DNA of 64,000 nucleotides from Paenibacillus taichungensis. Its GTDB lineage: Bacteria; Bacillota; Bacilli; Paenibacillales; Paenibacillaceae. Each line of letters begins with the position of its first letter. Positions within the stretch are counted from its first letter, which is position 1. The stretch lies in the NCBI RefSeq assembly GCF_013359905.1, contig NZ_JABMCC010000121.1, positions 1,076,003 to 1,140,002 of the forward strand. The letters run 5' to 3'. Made by a program: the position numbers and the translations under genes. Shown here one piece after another: positions 37,268-46,286 of this stretch. Under the pieces are notes generated by a model. The model had not been told where the DNA came from and ran no database searches. It saw nothing but the letters and a program-made list of their open reading frames with translations.

Positions 37268-37306
37268 TTTACATTCCGTTAACATGAAAGTGATACTGTT
37301 TTTACA
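37268..37306 (+). promoter_or_regulatory. PhoP boxes upstream of pstB
   Basis: TTTACA (37268), TTAACA (37279), GTGATA (37290), TTTACA (37301): four 6-base units in exact 11-base phase, three of them matching the PhoP half-site. A TATTATAGAT follows at 37320-37329. Confidence 0.78.
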
Positions 37307-37413
37307 ATGAGAGGGTAGGATATTATAGATGACCGAGAGCCAAGTTCAATCATTGGCATCGGTCTACGTAAGGGAATCTGGTTGTCCCTGCCGCGAAGGA
37401 GAAGTGAACATCC

Positions 37414-38169
37414 ATGAAGGACCTCATTCACATTGAAGGACTTAATTTATACTATGATACGCATCACGCGCTTAAAAATATATCGATGGACCTGCCGGAG
37501 AAGACGGTTACCGCATTTATTGGTCCGTCGGGCTGTGGTAAATCGACCTTGCTTCGTACATTGAATCGGATGAATGACATGATTCCAGGCGTACGTGTGG
37601 AAGGACAAGTTATGTTGGACGGTTCTGACATTTATAGCAATGAGATTGAAGTAGAGACGCTGCGCAAGCGGGTCGGAATGGTATTTCAGCAGCCTAACCC
37701 TTTTCCAAAATCCATTTACGATAACGTGGCCTATGGACCACGACTTCACGGGGTGACGCAAAAAGCCGAACTGGATCGTTTGGTTGAGCAGAGTCTCGTT
37801 CATGCTGCACTGTGGGATGAAGTAAAGGATGTGCTCAAAAAATCAGCACTCAGTCTCTCTGGTGGACAACAGCAGCGCCTCTGTATTGCGCGTGCTCTGG
37901 CCGTGCAGCCTGACGTACTGTTGATGGATGAAGCAACATCTGCACTTGATCCAATCTCAACGCTTAAAATTGAGGAACTGGTCAAGGAATTGCACCACAA
38001 ATACACGATTGTAATGGTAACCCACAACATGCACCAAGCTGCACGTGTATCGGGTCGTACAGTATTTTTCCTGAACGGAGAAGTGGTGGAGGCAGCAGAT
38101 ACAGAAACGTTGTTCTCCACACCGCAGGATTCCAGAACCGAGGATTATATATCCGGACGGTTCGGATAA
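37414..38169 (+). CDS. pstB: Phosphate ABC transporter ATP-binding protein PstB
   Basis: 251 residues. Walker A GPSGCGKSTLLRTLNRMNDM, Q-loop FQQPNPFPKSIYDNVAYGPR (typical of PstB), signature LSGGQQQRLCIARAL, Walker B VLLMDEATSALDPIS and the switch His in MVTHNMHQA. Energises PstSCA for phosphate import. No pstS, pstC or pstA in the window, so it stands apart from its usual operon, together with phoU only. AAGGAGA 11 bases upstream of the ATG. Confidence 0.93.
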   Translation: MKDLIHIEGLNLYYDTHHALKNISMDLPEKTVTAFIGPSGCGKSTLLRTLNRMNDMIPGVRVEGQVMLDGSDIYSNEIEVETLRKRVGMVFQQPNPFPKSIYDNVAYGPRLHGVTQKAELDRLVEQSLVHAALWDEVKDVLKKSALSLSGGQQQRLCIARALAVQPDVLLMDEATSALDPISTLKIEELVKELHHKYTIVMVTHNMHQAARVSGRTVFFLNGEVVEAADTETLFSTPQDSRTEDYISGRFG

Positions 38170-38231
38170 GCAGCTGAGTTCGAACGATCCCGGCGTGTCC
38201 GGAGATGATGGATAAGGAGGACATGGAATCT

Positions 38232-38891
38232 ATGATTCGCAGAAAAGAATTTGATCAGGAGCTTGAGGAACTGCGCACATTGCTTCGGCAAATGGGTGAG
38301 CATGTAGGCACAGCTTTGGATGGTGCTATTGAAAGTTTACAGACGATGGATGCCGAGAAAGCTCAGGTCATCATCAAGAATGATGCGAATCTGAATGCCC
38401 TGGAAGACAAGATTATGGAACTGGGTTCCAAGCTCATCATTACACAACAGCCGGTAGCGAAGGATTTGCGACGCATTATTGTTGCCTTCAAAATCTCAAG
38501 TGACTTGGAGCGTATGGGTGACCTTGCGCTGGATGTGGCCAAAGTGACCCTTCGTATGGACGGGCAGGAGCTCATTAAACCGCTTGTGGATATTCCAAGA
38601 ATGGCGGAAATCGTGAAGTCCATGATTGAGGAATCCATTGAATCTTTCCTGAAAGAAAATACGGATCTGGCCTACAAAATGGCTCAGACCGATGATCAGG
38701 TTGACCAATTGTACAGTCATATGATCAGTGATCTCTACTCGTTTATGACAGACCATCCAAATAAGGCTTCCCAAGCGATGCTTTTGATGTTGGTAGGACG
38801 TTATATCGAACGGATTGGTGACCACGCAACAAATATTGGTGAGAGCACGGTGTATCTGGTAACAGGAAAACGCCCTGATTTGAATCAATAG
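38232..38891 (+). CDS. phoU: Phosphate signalling regulator PhoU
   Basis: 219 residues, two PhoU three-helix repeats with the metal-site motifs ALEDKIMELGSKLIITQQPVAKDLRR and ERMGDLALDVAK in the first half and RYIERIGDHATNIGE in the second. Modulates PhoR/PstB signalling and phosphate uptake. The ATG at 38232 has AAGGAGG 11 bases upstream; earlier in-frame ATGs at 38205 and 38223 lie at or on that site. Follows pstB closely. Confidence 0.93.
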   Translation: MIRRKEFDQELEELRTLLRQMGEHVGTALDGAIESLQTMDAEKAQVIIKNDANLNALEDKIMELGSKLIITQQPVAKDLRRIIVAFKISSDLERMGDLALDVAKVTLRMDGQELIKPLVDIPRMAEIVKSMIEESIESFLKENTDLAYKMAQTDDQVDQLYSHMISDLYSFMTDHPNKASQAMLLMLVGRYIERIGDHATNIGESTVYLVTGKRPDLNQ

Positions 38892-38937
38892 GTAACCGCT
38901 TATAGTGGAATTGGGGTATTATTCGTAGCGAAATGAA

Positions 38938-38996
38938 GGGACTTTCTCTCGGGCGGCCTGTGAACAGGTCACCCGCTGAGGGAGTTCCTTTTTTTG
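38938..38996 (+). terminator. Terminator of pstB-phoU
   Basis: Long hairpin GGGACT..CTC..GGGCGG CCTG TGAA CAGG .. CCCGC .. GAG..AGTTCC followed by T7. Confidence 0.85.
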
Positions 38997-39111
38997 CAGG
39001 CCAAATCATGACCTATAAAGATGACTAATTTTTTTGTTGTAACTGGTGTGTATGGTATCATGAGAGTAGATGTAATTGAAGGATTGACCATACGATACGC
39101 GAGGTGCTGGA

Positions 39112-41766
39112 ATGGACAAGTTTATTCTTATAGATGGAAATAGCATTATTTACAGGGCGTTTTTTGCAATGCCACCGCTAACTAACTCGAAAGGCTTGCA
39201 CACCAATGCGGTTTACGGCTTCACCACGATGTTGCTGCGCTTGCTGGAAGAGCATAAACCGACACATGTGATGGTGGCATTTGATGCAGGCAAAGTTACG
39301 TTCCGGCACGAAGGTTACCAGGAATATAAGGGTGGTCGTGAGAAAACACCACCGGAGTTGTCCGAGCAATTTCCGCTGCTGAAAGAGCTGCTTCAGGGCT
39401 TCGGGATTGCCCAGTTTGAGCTTGCAGGGTTTGAAGCGGATGACATTATCGGAACATTAACGAAGCGTGCGGACGAAGCTGGAAGACAGGTTCTCGTTGT
39501 GTCAGGTGACAAAGATATGTTGCAGCTTGCCTCTGAACATGTGCATATCGGGCTTACGCGCAAAGGGGTAACCGAGATTGAGCTATACGATCCTGCTCAG
39601 ATTAAGGAGCGATATGGTCTGACCCCGCTGCAAATCATTGACCTCAAAGGTCTGATGGGCGATGCGTCCGACAATATTCCGGGCATTCCAGGCGTCGGGG
39701 AGAAAACGGCTCTGAAACTGCTGCACCAGTTCGGTTCGGTTGAAGAGGTTCTTAATGGTACAGGTGAGTTAAAGGGAAAAATGAAAGAAAAGATTGAGGC
39801 TCACGCCGAAGATGCACGTATGAGTAAGCAGCTTGCCACGATCCACCGTGAAGTTCCATTGGAACAAACTTGGGAAGATATGCAGTTTGCTGGCTTAAAA
39901 GAGGAACTGGCAGGTCCGGCTTTGGCCAAGCTCGAATTCAAGTCTTTGCTTGAGCGCCTGTCATTCCGTGCAAGTGTAGTTTCTGAACAGGAAGCCGTTC
40001 CGGCTGCCGCAGTGGAATCCTCCATTGCAACAGAAGAAACGATTAGTGAACTGTTCGGTTCACTCGAATCCATTGATGTGCTGCATGTGGAGACACATGG
40101 CGATAACCCGCATCAGGCGAAACTAATTGGACTTGCTGTTGGTTCAGCCGGAACCTATACATTCCTGTCTCCCGAATTGCTTCAGTCTGAGGCAGCGGCC
40201 CCGGTAAGAGAGTGGCTTGGCAATGCAGATCAACCCAAGCGTGGTTATGATCTGCACCGTGTTGATCTGGCATTGCATGCGCATGGCATTGAGTTTGCTG
40301 GAGCGTCATTTGATGTGCAGCTGGCTGCCTATTTGCTAGATCCAACCGAATCGAATCAGACGATCAGTGGCCTGACCACGAAGTATGGTCTGCCTTCCCT
40401 TGTGGAGGATGATACGGTTATGGGCAAAGGTGCAAAATACCGGGTGCCTGAGGCGGATATACTGGGCGATTTTCTATGTCGCAAAGCGGCCGCAGTAGCA
40501 GCCATTATTCCACTCCAGGAGCAGGCACTGGAGAGCAATGAGATGAACGCACTTTTCCATGAACTCGAGATGCCGTTGTCACGTATTCTTGCAGATATGG
40601 AGAAACAGGGCATTAAGGCTAATACGGCAGATTTGCAGGCTTTGGGTAGTGAGTTCGAAGAAAATATCAGCAGGTTGATGGCGGAAATCTACAAGCTTTC
40701 CGGCACGGAATTCAATCTGAATTCACCGAAACAGCTGGGTGAGATTTTATTCGATAAACTAGGTCTGCCTGTGGTGAAGAAAACAAAAACAGGATACTCT
40801 ACGGATGCCGAAGTATTAGAGAAGCTGGCTCCATATAATGATGTGGTCAAACATATTCTGCAATATCGTCAACTTGCCAAGTTACAGTCCACATATGTAG
40901 AAGGACTGCTCAAAGAGATTTCAGATAAGGATGGCAAGGTGCATACGTTTTACCGTCAGACGATCGCGGCTACTGGGCGTCTGAGCAGCCAGTTCCCGAA
41001 CTTGCAGAACATTCCGATTCGGATGGAGGAAGGTCGTAAAATCAGGAAGGTATTTGTTCCTTCCGAGCCGGGCTGGTCCATTTTGGCAGCAGACTATTCG
41101 CAGATTGAACTGCGCGTCCTTGCACATATTTCAGATGATGAGCGGCTGAAGGAAGCTTTTGTTCAGGACATGGATATCCATACGAAGACGGCCTCCGATG
41201 TGTTTGGTGTGAAGCCAGAAGAGGTGGATGGAGACATGCGTCGTTCTGCCAAGGCGGTTAACTTCGGGATTGTATATGGCATCAGTGATTACGGCCTTTC
41301 GCAGAACCTGCACATCACGCGGAAAGAGGCAGCACAGTTTATCGATCAATACTTTGAAGTATTCCAGGGTGTTCGCCGATATATGGATGATATTGTGAAG
41401 GAAGCCCGTCAGGATGGTTATGTCAAAACGTTGCTGGAACGCCGTCGTTATCTGCCAGAAATCAATGCAAGCAACTTTAACCTGCGTTCCTTCGCGGAAC
41501 GGACAGCGATGAATACACCGATTCAGGGAACTGCGGCAGATATCATCAAGCTTGCCATGGTACAGATGGATGAAGCGCTGCGTGAACGCAAGCTGAAGAG
41601 TCGCATGCTGCTACAGGTGCACGATGAACTTGTATTCGAAGTGCCTGCGGATGAGCTGGAACTGATGAAAGAGCTGGTTCCTTCTGTGATGGAAAAAGCA
41701 TTGGAGCTGTCAGTACCGCTAAAAGCAGAAGTCAGCTACGGAGAGAACTGGTACGAGGCTAAATAA
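39112..41766 (+). CDS. polA: DNA polymerase I
   Basis: 884 residues. N-terminal 5'-3' nuclease (about 1-295; LIDGNSIIYRAFFAMP, FEADDIIGTL, SGDKDMLQL, GVGEKTALKLL), a degenerate 3'-5' exonuclease domain (about 305-470) and a complete polymerase domain: motif A DYSQIELRVL (Asp 661), motif B RRSAKAVNFGIVYG, motif C QVHDELVFEVP (Asp 838). In the exonuclease I-motif the first catalytic Asp is replaced (LHVET at 324-328), so proofreading is expected to be lost, as in Bacillus. Repair and Okazaki-fragment processing. Followed by mutM. Confidence 0.97.
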   Translation: MDKFILIDGNSIIYRAFFAMPPLTNSKGLHTNAVYGFTTMLLRLLEEHKPTHVMVAFDAGKVTFRHEGYQEYKGGREKTPPELSEQFPLLKELLQGFGIAQFELAGFEADDIIGTLTKRADEAGRQVLVVSGDKDMLQLASEHVHIGLTRKGVTEIELYDPAQIKERYGLTPLQIIDLKGLMGDASDNIPGIPGVGEKTALKLLHQFGSVEEVLNGTGELKGKMKEKIEAHAEDARMSKQLATIHREVPLEQTWEDMQFAGLKEELAGPALAKLEFKSLLERLSFRASVVSEQEAVPAAAVESSIATEETISELFGSLESIDVLHVETHGDNPHQAKLIGLAVGSAGTYTFLSPELLQSEAAAPVREWLGNADQPKRGYDLHRVDLALHAHGIEFAGASFDVQLAAYLLDPTESNQTISGLTTKYGLPSLVEDDTVMGKGAKYRVPEADILGDFLCRKAAAVAAIIPLQEQALESNEMNALFHELEMPLSRILADMEKQGIKANTADLQALGSEFEENISRLMAEIYKLSGTEFNLNSPKQLGEILFDKLGLPVVKKTKTGYSTDAEVLEKLAPYNDVVKHILQYRQLAKLQSTYVEGLLKEISDKDGKVHTFYRQTIAATGRLSSQFPNLQNIPIRMEEGRKIRKVFVPSEPGWSILAADYSQIELRVLAHISDDERLKEAFVQDMDIHTKTASDVFGVKPEEVDGDMRRSAKAVNFGIVYGISDYGLSQNLHITRKEAAQFIDQYFEVFQGVRRYMDDIVKEARQDGYVKTLLERRRYLPEINASNFNLRSFAERTAMNTPIQGTAADIIKLAMVQMDEALRERKLKSRMLLQVHDELVFEVPADELELMKELVPSVMEKALELSVPLKAEVSYGENWYEAK

Positions 41767-41882
41767 TAGATCCTAAGCGGGTTTTCCGTTATTTTACAAA
41801 ATATTTTTCAACTGTTTTCGACACAAGAAGGGGTCCCGCTGAGCGCCATCTTCCGTTATAATATAGGGGAGGTGAGAACATC

Positions 41883-42713
41883 ATGCCGGAATTACCGGAA
41901 GTCGAAACAGTCAGAAGAACATTGAATCAACTTATTGTTGGCAAGACCATTGACTCCGTTACCGTTAGCTTGCCGCGGATTATTCAGCGGCCGGACGACA
42001 TAGATGCATTTGCAATGGAACTTAAGGGACATACCGTGATCGGTGTGGAGCGCAGAGGCAAGTTTTTGCGTATTTTGCTGGACGGGCTGGTGCTTGTCTC
42101 CCATCTGCGGATGGAAGGCAGGTACGGGGTGTACCAACAGCATGAGGAAGTGGAGAAGCATACCCATGTTATCTTTCACTTTACCGATGGTACAGAATTA
42201 CGTTACAAGGATGTCCGTCAATTCGGTACAATGCATCTCTTCAATGCAGGGGAGGAACTGGTATCCAAACCTTTGTTGAAACTGGGGCTGGAGCCGCTTG
42301 ATCCTGCGTTTACTGTAGCTGCATTCCGTGATGCTGTTGGCAAACGAACGACCAAAATCAAAGCCGTCTTGTTAAATCAGGCATATGTGGTCGGCATCGG
42401 GAATATTTATGTGGACGAGGCATTGTTCCGCGCAGGTATTCATCCCGAGACCATTGCCAAGACATTGACCGAAGCCCAGTTAACCGTGCTGCATGAAGCG
42501 ATCGTGGTTACGCTGCAGGATGCGGTGGATGCAGGAGGTTCCTCCATTAAGTCCTATGTCAATGGACAGGGCGAGATGGGAATGTTCCAGCATCAGTTGA
42601 AAATATATGGACGCAAGTCTGAACCCTGTGCAACGTGTGGCACATTAATCGAGAAGAGTGTAGTAGGCGGTAGGGGAACGCATTACTGTCCAAACTGTCA
42701 ACCGCTGCTCTAA
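41883..42713 (+). CDS. mutM: Formamidopyrimidine-DNA glycosylase
   Basis: 276 residues. N-terminal MPELPEVETVRRTL with the catalytic Pro2 and Glu3, the conserved Lys in RRGKFLRILL, helix-two-turn-helix GIGNIYVDEALFRAGIHP, and a C-terminal zinc finger CATCG ... HYCPNCQ. Removes 8-oxoguanine and cleaves at the lesion. GGGGAGGTGAG before the ATG. Second gene of a polA-mutM-ytaF-coaE-transglycosylase block. Confidence 0.96.
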   Translation: MPELPEVETVRRTLNQLIVGKTIDSVTVSLPRIIQRPDDIDAFAMELKGHTVIGVERRGKFLRILLDGLVLVSHLRMEGRYGVYQQHEEVEKHTHVIFHFTDGTELRYKDVRQFGTMHLFNAGEELVSKPLLKLGLEPLDPAFTVAAFRDAVGKRTTKIKAVLLNQAYVVGIGNIYVDEALFRAGIHPETIAKTLTEAQLTVLHEAIVVTLQDAVDAGGSSIKSYVNGQGEMGMFQHQLKIYGRKSEPCATCGTLIEKSVVGGRGTHYCPNCQPLL

Positions 42714-42867
42714 ATCGTTGATGGGTTTGGTAGCATGAACGAAATCGTCAAATTGTAGCACCCTTGGATTCCTCCCTCCATATACTGATATGGCAGAAAT
42801 AAGCGGGCGTATACCCATACTGGCAGCTGCCAGATGGAACGAGTTCCGCACAGGGGAGGAATCCGGG

Positions 42868-43641
42868 GTGCTGCATCATTTTATTTCATTACTGGCGCTT
42901 GCTTTGGCGCTTAGTTTAGATGGTTTTGGAGTCGGGATTACATATGGGCTGCGGAGAACTAAAATTCCGCTGTTATCCATTGTCGTCATTTCCATCTGTT
43001 CGGGTCTGGTTATTGCATTATCGATGCAAGTAGGTGTGCTGCTGTCTCATGTCGTATCTCCGGACGTGGCTTCAATTGTTGGAGCGGTTATTCTGATCGG
43101 TATTGGCGCATGGTCGTTGCTGCAACTCATTCGAAAACGGGGCAAGGAACAGCTGGAAACGGACAATGGAGTGGGTGAGGGAACAGGAGCAGGAACAATC
43201 CGCAGTAGTACGCAAGCCTCACCAGAAGCTCAGCCGAAGGGCAGAAATCAGGTGCTCGCGCTTGAACTTGAGCCATCTGCTTCTGGAGGATCTCTGGAAC
43301 GAATGGTCTTTACACTTGAGCTACGGAAGCTGGGTGTAGTTATACAAATTCTGCGGAGTCCCTCGAAGGCAGATATGGATAACTCGGGCAGTATATCCGT
43401 CCAAGAAGCGATGTGGCTTGGTATAGCCCTTTCTCTGGATGCTTTCGGTGCAGGATTAGGGGCAGCGTTATTGGGATTCCCAACTTTGTGGACAGCATTA
43501 GTTATTGCGTTGTTCAGCGGGGCATTTCTGTCTCTGGGCATGAAAGTTGGATTACGCTTTGCTGCTTTGCGGTGGATGCGAAGATTATCTGTATTACCTG
43601 CGCTTTTATTAATGTTTATGGGAATAATGAAGTTGTTGTGA
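42868..43641 (+). CDS. ytaF: Sporulation membrane protein YtaF (MntP-like fold)
   Basis: 257 residues with two sets of three membrane spans (about 4-88 and 185-257), each set beginning with the repeat ALSLDGFGVGITYGLR / ALSLDAFGAGLGAALL, which resembles MntP manganese exporters. The linker is long (about 90 residues) and includes SPSKADMDNSGSISVQEA, an EF-hand-like D-x-D-x-S-G acidic loop typical of YtaF. GTG at 42868 is preferred because GGGGAGGA is 7 bases upstream; the open frame from 42790 adds 26 unconserved residues. Transport role not proven. Confidence 0.83.
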   Translation: MLHHFISLLALALALSLDGFGVGITYGLRRTKIPLLSIVVISICSGLVIALSMQVGVLLSHVVSPDVASIVGAVILIGIGAWSLLQLIRKRGKEQLETDNGVGEGTGAGTIRSSTQASPEAQPKGRNQVLALELEPSASGGSLERMVFTLELRKLGVVIQILRSPSKADMDNSGSISVQEAMWLGIALSLDAFGAGLGAALLGFPTLWTALVIALFSGAFLSLGMKVGLRFAALRWMRRLSVLPALLLMFMGIMKLL

Positions 43642-43650
43642 GGTGAAATA

Positions 43651-44247
43651 ATGAATATTGGCTTAACCGGCGGGATCGCGACAGGCAAAAGCAGCGTGTC
43701 CGCCTTTCTCGCCAGTAAGGGAGCGTTGCTCATTGATGCAGATGTGATTGCCCGGGAAGTAATGCTGCCCGGGCATCCCGTTTTGGCTGCGGCTGTACAG
43801 CGGTTCGGACAAGCCATATTGAATGAGGACGGAACATTGGATCGGAAAAAGCTTGGCAGTATTGTGTTTCAGAATCCAGAGGAGCGTAAGGCACTTGAGG
43901 CGATTACACATCCAGCGATCCGCAAGGAGATGCGCGAGCGCGCTGCTCTGTATGAGCTTGAACATCCGGACAAGCTGGTCGTATCGGATATTCCATTGTT
44001 GTACGAGTCAGGGCTGGAGGATGGCTTCGAAGAAGTGATGGTTGTTTACGTTCCGAGATCAGTGCAGCGGGAACGACTGATGAGCCGGGATGGAATGACG
44101 GCGGAACAGGCAGACGCCCGTATCGACGTGCAAATGGATATTGAAGATAAGAAGCAGCGTGCTGACGTGGTTATTGATAACAGCGGCTTGTGGTCAGAGA
44201 CGGAGCAGCAACTCATTTCTTTTTTGCATCGTAAGGGCCTAATATGA
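43651..44247 (+). CDS. coaE: Dephospho-CoA kinase
   Basis: 198 residues; last step of CoA synthesis. P-loop GLTGGIATGKSSVS, DADVIAREVM, GSIVFQNPEERKALEAITHP, SDIPLLYESGLED and the RDGMT lid region. GAGGTGAAATA before the ATG. Its stop overlaps the next start as ATGA, so the transglycosylase is coupled. Confidence 0.95.
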   Translation: MNIGLTGGIATGKSSVSAFLASKGALLIDADVIAREVMLPGHPVLAAAVQRFGQAILNEDGTLDRKKLGSIVFQNPEERKALEAITHPAIRKEMRERAALYELEHPDKLVVSDIPLLYESGLEDGFEEVMVVYVPRSVQRERLMSRDGMTAEQADARIDVQMDIEDKKQRADVVIDNSGLWSETEQQLISFLHRKGLI

Positions 44248-44807
44248 GATTGCTGCGTAAGAAACGGGTATTGTTGTTGATGTTTGTGTCTTTTGTATTG
44301 GTGCTGTTCCTGAATACCAATTGGATGTCATGGTTCTATCCGATTCATTATAAGGAAGAGATTCGTGCCCAGTCTCAGAGTTATGAGGTTGATCCGTTTC
44401 TCATCGCTTCCATCATCAAGGTGGAGACCAATTTTAAGACAAGCAAGGAATCCAAGAGAGGTGCCATCGGATTAATGCAGCTGATGCCAGACACTGCTAA
44501 CTGGATTATGGAGCAAGCCAAAATTCCTGGCACCTCACTGGAAGAATTGAAGCACGAGCCTGAAAGGAATATTCAGCTGGGTACCTGGTATCTACGCAAC
44601 CTGTCAGATCAATTTGACGGGAATGAAGCGGCTATGATTGCTGCTTACAATGCAGGTCCAGGTAAAGTGAACTCATGGCTAAGGGATGGCGTATGGGATG
44701 GTTCATTCGAGACGGTCAAAGATATTCCGTTTGGTGAAACCCGGCACTATGTACAACGCGTCATTTATTATTATAATCAGTATGTAAAGATCTATAATAC
44801 GTTCTAA
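44244..44807 (+). CDS. Lytic transglycosylase, SLT domain
   Basis: 187 residues. Uncleaved-looking N-terminal membrane anchor (about 7-27) followed by a soluble-lytic-transglycosylase domain: catalytic Glu in ASIIKVETNFKTSKESKRGAIG, LMQLMPDTANWI, and AAYNAGPGKVNSWL. Cleaves peptidoglycan glycan strands at the outer face of the membrane. Overlaps coaE by 4 bases. A specific name is not justified. Confidence 0.9.
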   Translation: MRLLRKKRVLLLMFVSFVLVLFLNTNWMSWFYPIHYKEEIRAQSQSYEVDPFLIASIIKVETNFKTSKESKRGAIGLMQLMPDTANWIMEQAKIPGTSLEELKHEPERNIQLGTWYLRNLSDQFDGNEAAMIAAYNAGPGKVNSWLRDGVWDGSFETVKDIPFGETRHYVQRVIYYYNQYVKIYNTF

Positions 44808-44851
44808 GTTAATACAATCTGGATTCATGGTCTAAAATAAGTAGAAGCACC

Positions 44852-44879
44852 GAGCAGGCCGGTTGTTCACCGGCCGCTC
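44852..44879. terminator. GC-rich hairpin between transglycosylase and SASP genes
   Basis: GAGC-GGCCGGT TGTTC ACCGGCC-GCTC between convergent genes. U tract weak on both sides. Confidence 0.6.
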
Positions 44880-44914
44880 CATGCTCCTCTGTGTACCGTA
44901 TTACGATGCAGATA

Positions 44915-45136
44915 TTATTGGTATTGACCTGCCAATTGCTGTTCTGCAATTGTTACCAGACGCTTCGTGATGTATCCACCGATCGAACCGTTCTCGTAAG
45001 AAGTCATGTTACCTTGGTATCCGTCTTGTGGGATGCTGATTCCGAGTTCTTGAGCAACTTCATATTTCAGTTGTTCGAGAGCTGCGGAAGCTTTAGTTAC
45101 CACCAAGTTGTTGGAGTTACCATTGCTTTGTGCCAT
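44915..45136 (-). CDS. Small acid-soluble spore protein, alpha/beta type
   Basis: 73 residues. Conserved alpha/beta SASP sequence: Asn-rich start, LEQLKYEVAQELGI (germination-protease region, cleavage in the E-A/E-type helix), GNMTSYENGSIGGYITKRLV. Binds and protects spore DNA. GGAGGTGAAC before the ATG. A CATAATA element (45167-45173, minus) upstream fits the -10 of a forespore sigma-G promoter. Confidence 0.95.
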   Translation of the reverse strand: MAQSNGNSNNLVVTKASAALEQLKYEVAQELGISIPQDGYQGNMTSYENGSIGGYITKRLVTIAEQQLAGQYQ

Positions 45137-45166
45137 TGCTGTTCACCTCCTCGCGGTTGGTAAAAG

Positions 45167-45173
45167 TATTATG
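45167..45173 (-). promoter_or_regulatory. Candidate sigma-G -10 element of the SASP gene
   Basis: CATAATA on the minus strand, 31 bases before the start. The -35 side (TTATGA region) is a weak match. Confidence 0.4.
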
Positions 45174-45251
45174 TGTCGGCAATACGATTTTCATAACTAA
45201 ATGCATGTAGGCAATTTCTGGTAAAAAGTAAAACATGGGAAGTGATCTGAT

Positions 45252-45719
45252 TTGAAATGTCCTTATTGCGCCTATCTGGGCACAAAGGTGCTTGATTCAA
45301 GGCCGGCCAATGAATCGAAATCGATTCGTCGTCGTCGTGAGTGTGAGCAATGTAGCCGTCGATTTACAACTTTTGAAATGGTGGAAGAAACACCGCTGAT
45401 CGTCATTAAGAAGGACGGCAGTCGTGAGGAATTTAGCCGGGACAAGATTCTTCGTGGCCTGATCCGGGCTTGTGAGAAACGTCCGGTCTCTGTGGAGACA
45501 CTTGAAATGATGGTATCTGAGGTAGAGAAGTCTCTGCGAAATACAGCCGATGCTGAAGTAGAGAGCCGTCAGATTGGCGAACTACTGATGGAACAGCTAT
45601 TTCCAGTGGATGAAGTAGCCTATGTGCGCTTCGCTTCGGTGTACCGTCAATTCAAAGACATCAATATGTTTATGAAAGAACTCAAATCCCTATTGTCCAA
45701 AGATGACAACGTGGATTAG
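45252..45719 (+). CDS. nrdR: Transcriptional repressor NrdR
   Basis: 155 residues. N-terminal zinc ribbon (MKCPYC ... CEQCSRRFTTFE) and ATP-cone (about 50-140; IVIKKDGSREEFSRDKILRGL, VRFASVYRQFKD). Represses ribonucleotide reductase genes in response to ATP/dATP. Start codon is TTG at 45252 with GGGAAGTG about 10 bases upstream; MKCPYC is the family's conserved N-terminus, so no other start is likely. Confidence 0.94.
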   Translation: MKCPYCAYLGTKVLDSRPANESKSIRRRRECEQCSRRFTTFEMVEETPLIVIKKDGSREEFSRDKILRGLIRACEKRPVSVETLEMMVSEVEKSLRNTADAEVESRQIGELLMEQLFPVDEVAYVRFASVYRQFKDINMFMKELKSLLSKDDNVD

Positions 45720-45819
45720 TGAAACGGGTAAAAGGGGAAGAGCATTCTGGGGTTACCATCTGTGTGTTCCAGTAAAAAGGTTGTTCTTCTCCAATCACTT
45801 TAGCTTCAAGAAAAAGTTG

Positions 45820-45848
45820 TTGACAGCAAAAGCTGTATTTTATATGAT
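45820..45848 (+). promoter_or_regulatory. Sigma-A promoter of the tRNA pair
   Basis: TTGACA (45820-45825), 17 bases, TATGAT (45843-45848), 57 bases before tRNA-Ala. A near-perfect housekeeping promoter. Confidence 0.88.
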
Positions 45849-45904
45849 ATAGGAGTCGCCTGCGGAGCATTGCAGATTTGGACAACTTGTTATATTCATA
45901 ATTT

Positions 45905-45977
45905 GGGGCCTTAGCTCAGCTGGGAGAGCGCATCGCTGGCAGCGATGAGGTCAGGGGTTCGATCCCCCTAGGCTCCA
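45905..45977 (+). tRNA. tRNA-Ala (GGC)
   Basis: Acceptor GGGGCCT/AGGCTCC, D-arm GCTC..GAGC, anticodon stem CATCG/CGATG with loop CTGGCAG (anticodon GGC), T-arm around GGTTCGATCC. Discriminator A; CCA is not encoded. Confidence 0.95.
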
Positions 45978-45993
45978 TACAAGAACATCATAT

Positions 45994-46066
<73 letters not shown>

Positions 46067-46070
46067 TCAA

Positions 46071-46100
46071 AAAGAACGGCAGAGATGCCGTTCTTTTTTT
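46071..46100 (+). terminator. Terminator of the tRNA operon
   Basis: AAAGAACGGCA GAGA TGCCGTTCTTT followed by T run. Confidence 0.9.
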
Positions 46101-46233
46101 ATTAGGAGACAACTTGATTGCTTTTATACAGTTACAGAGTCTTTAAGTGGCAAAATGCTTAACTATATGACGAAATTGTCGTGCTGCGCCACGGGAAGAA
46201 AAACAAATTCCTGACCCGACTTGAATAGAAAAA

Positions 46234-46273
46234 CAAAAACCAGGGTGCTGTAAATTAGCAGCCTGGTTTTTTT
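46234..46273 (-). terminator. Terminator of the MFS gene
   Basis: AAAACCAGG(G)TGCTG ... AGCAGCCTGGTTTT, A and T runs on both sides. Confidence 0.85.
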
Positions 46274-46286
46274 GGGGAGATTTGAA

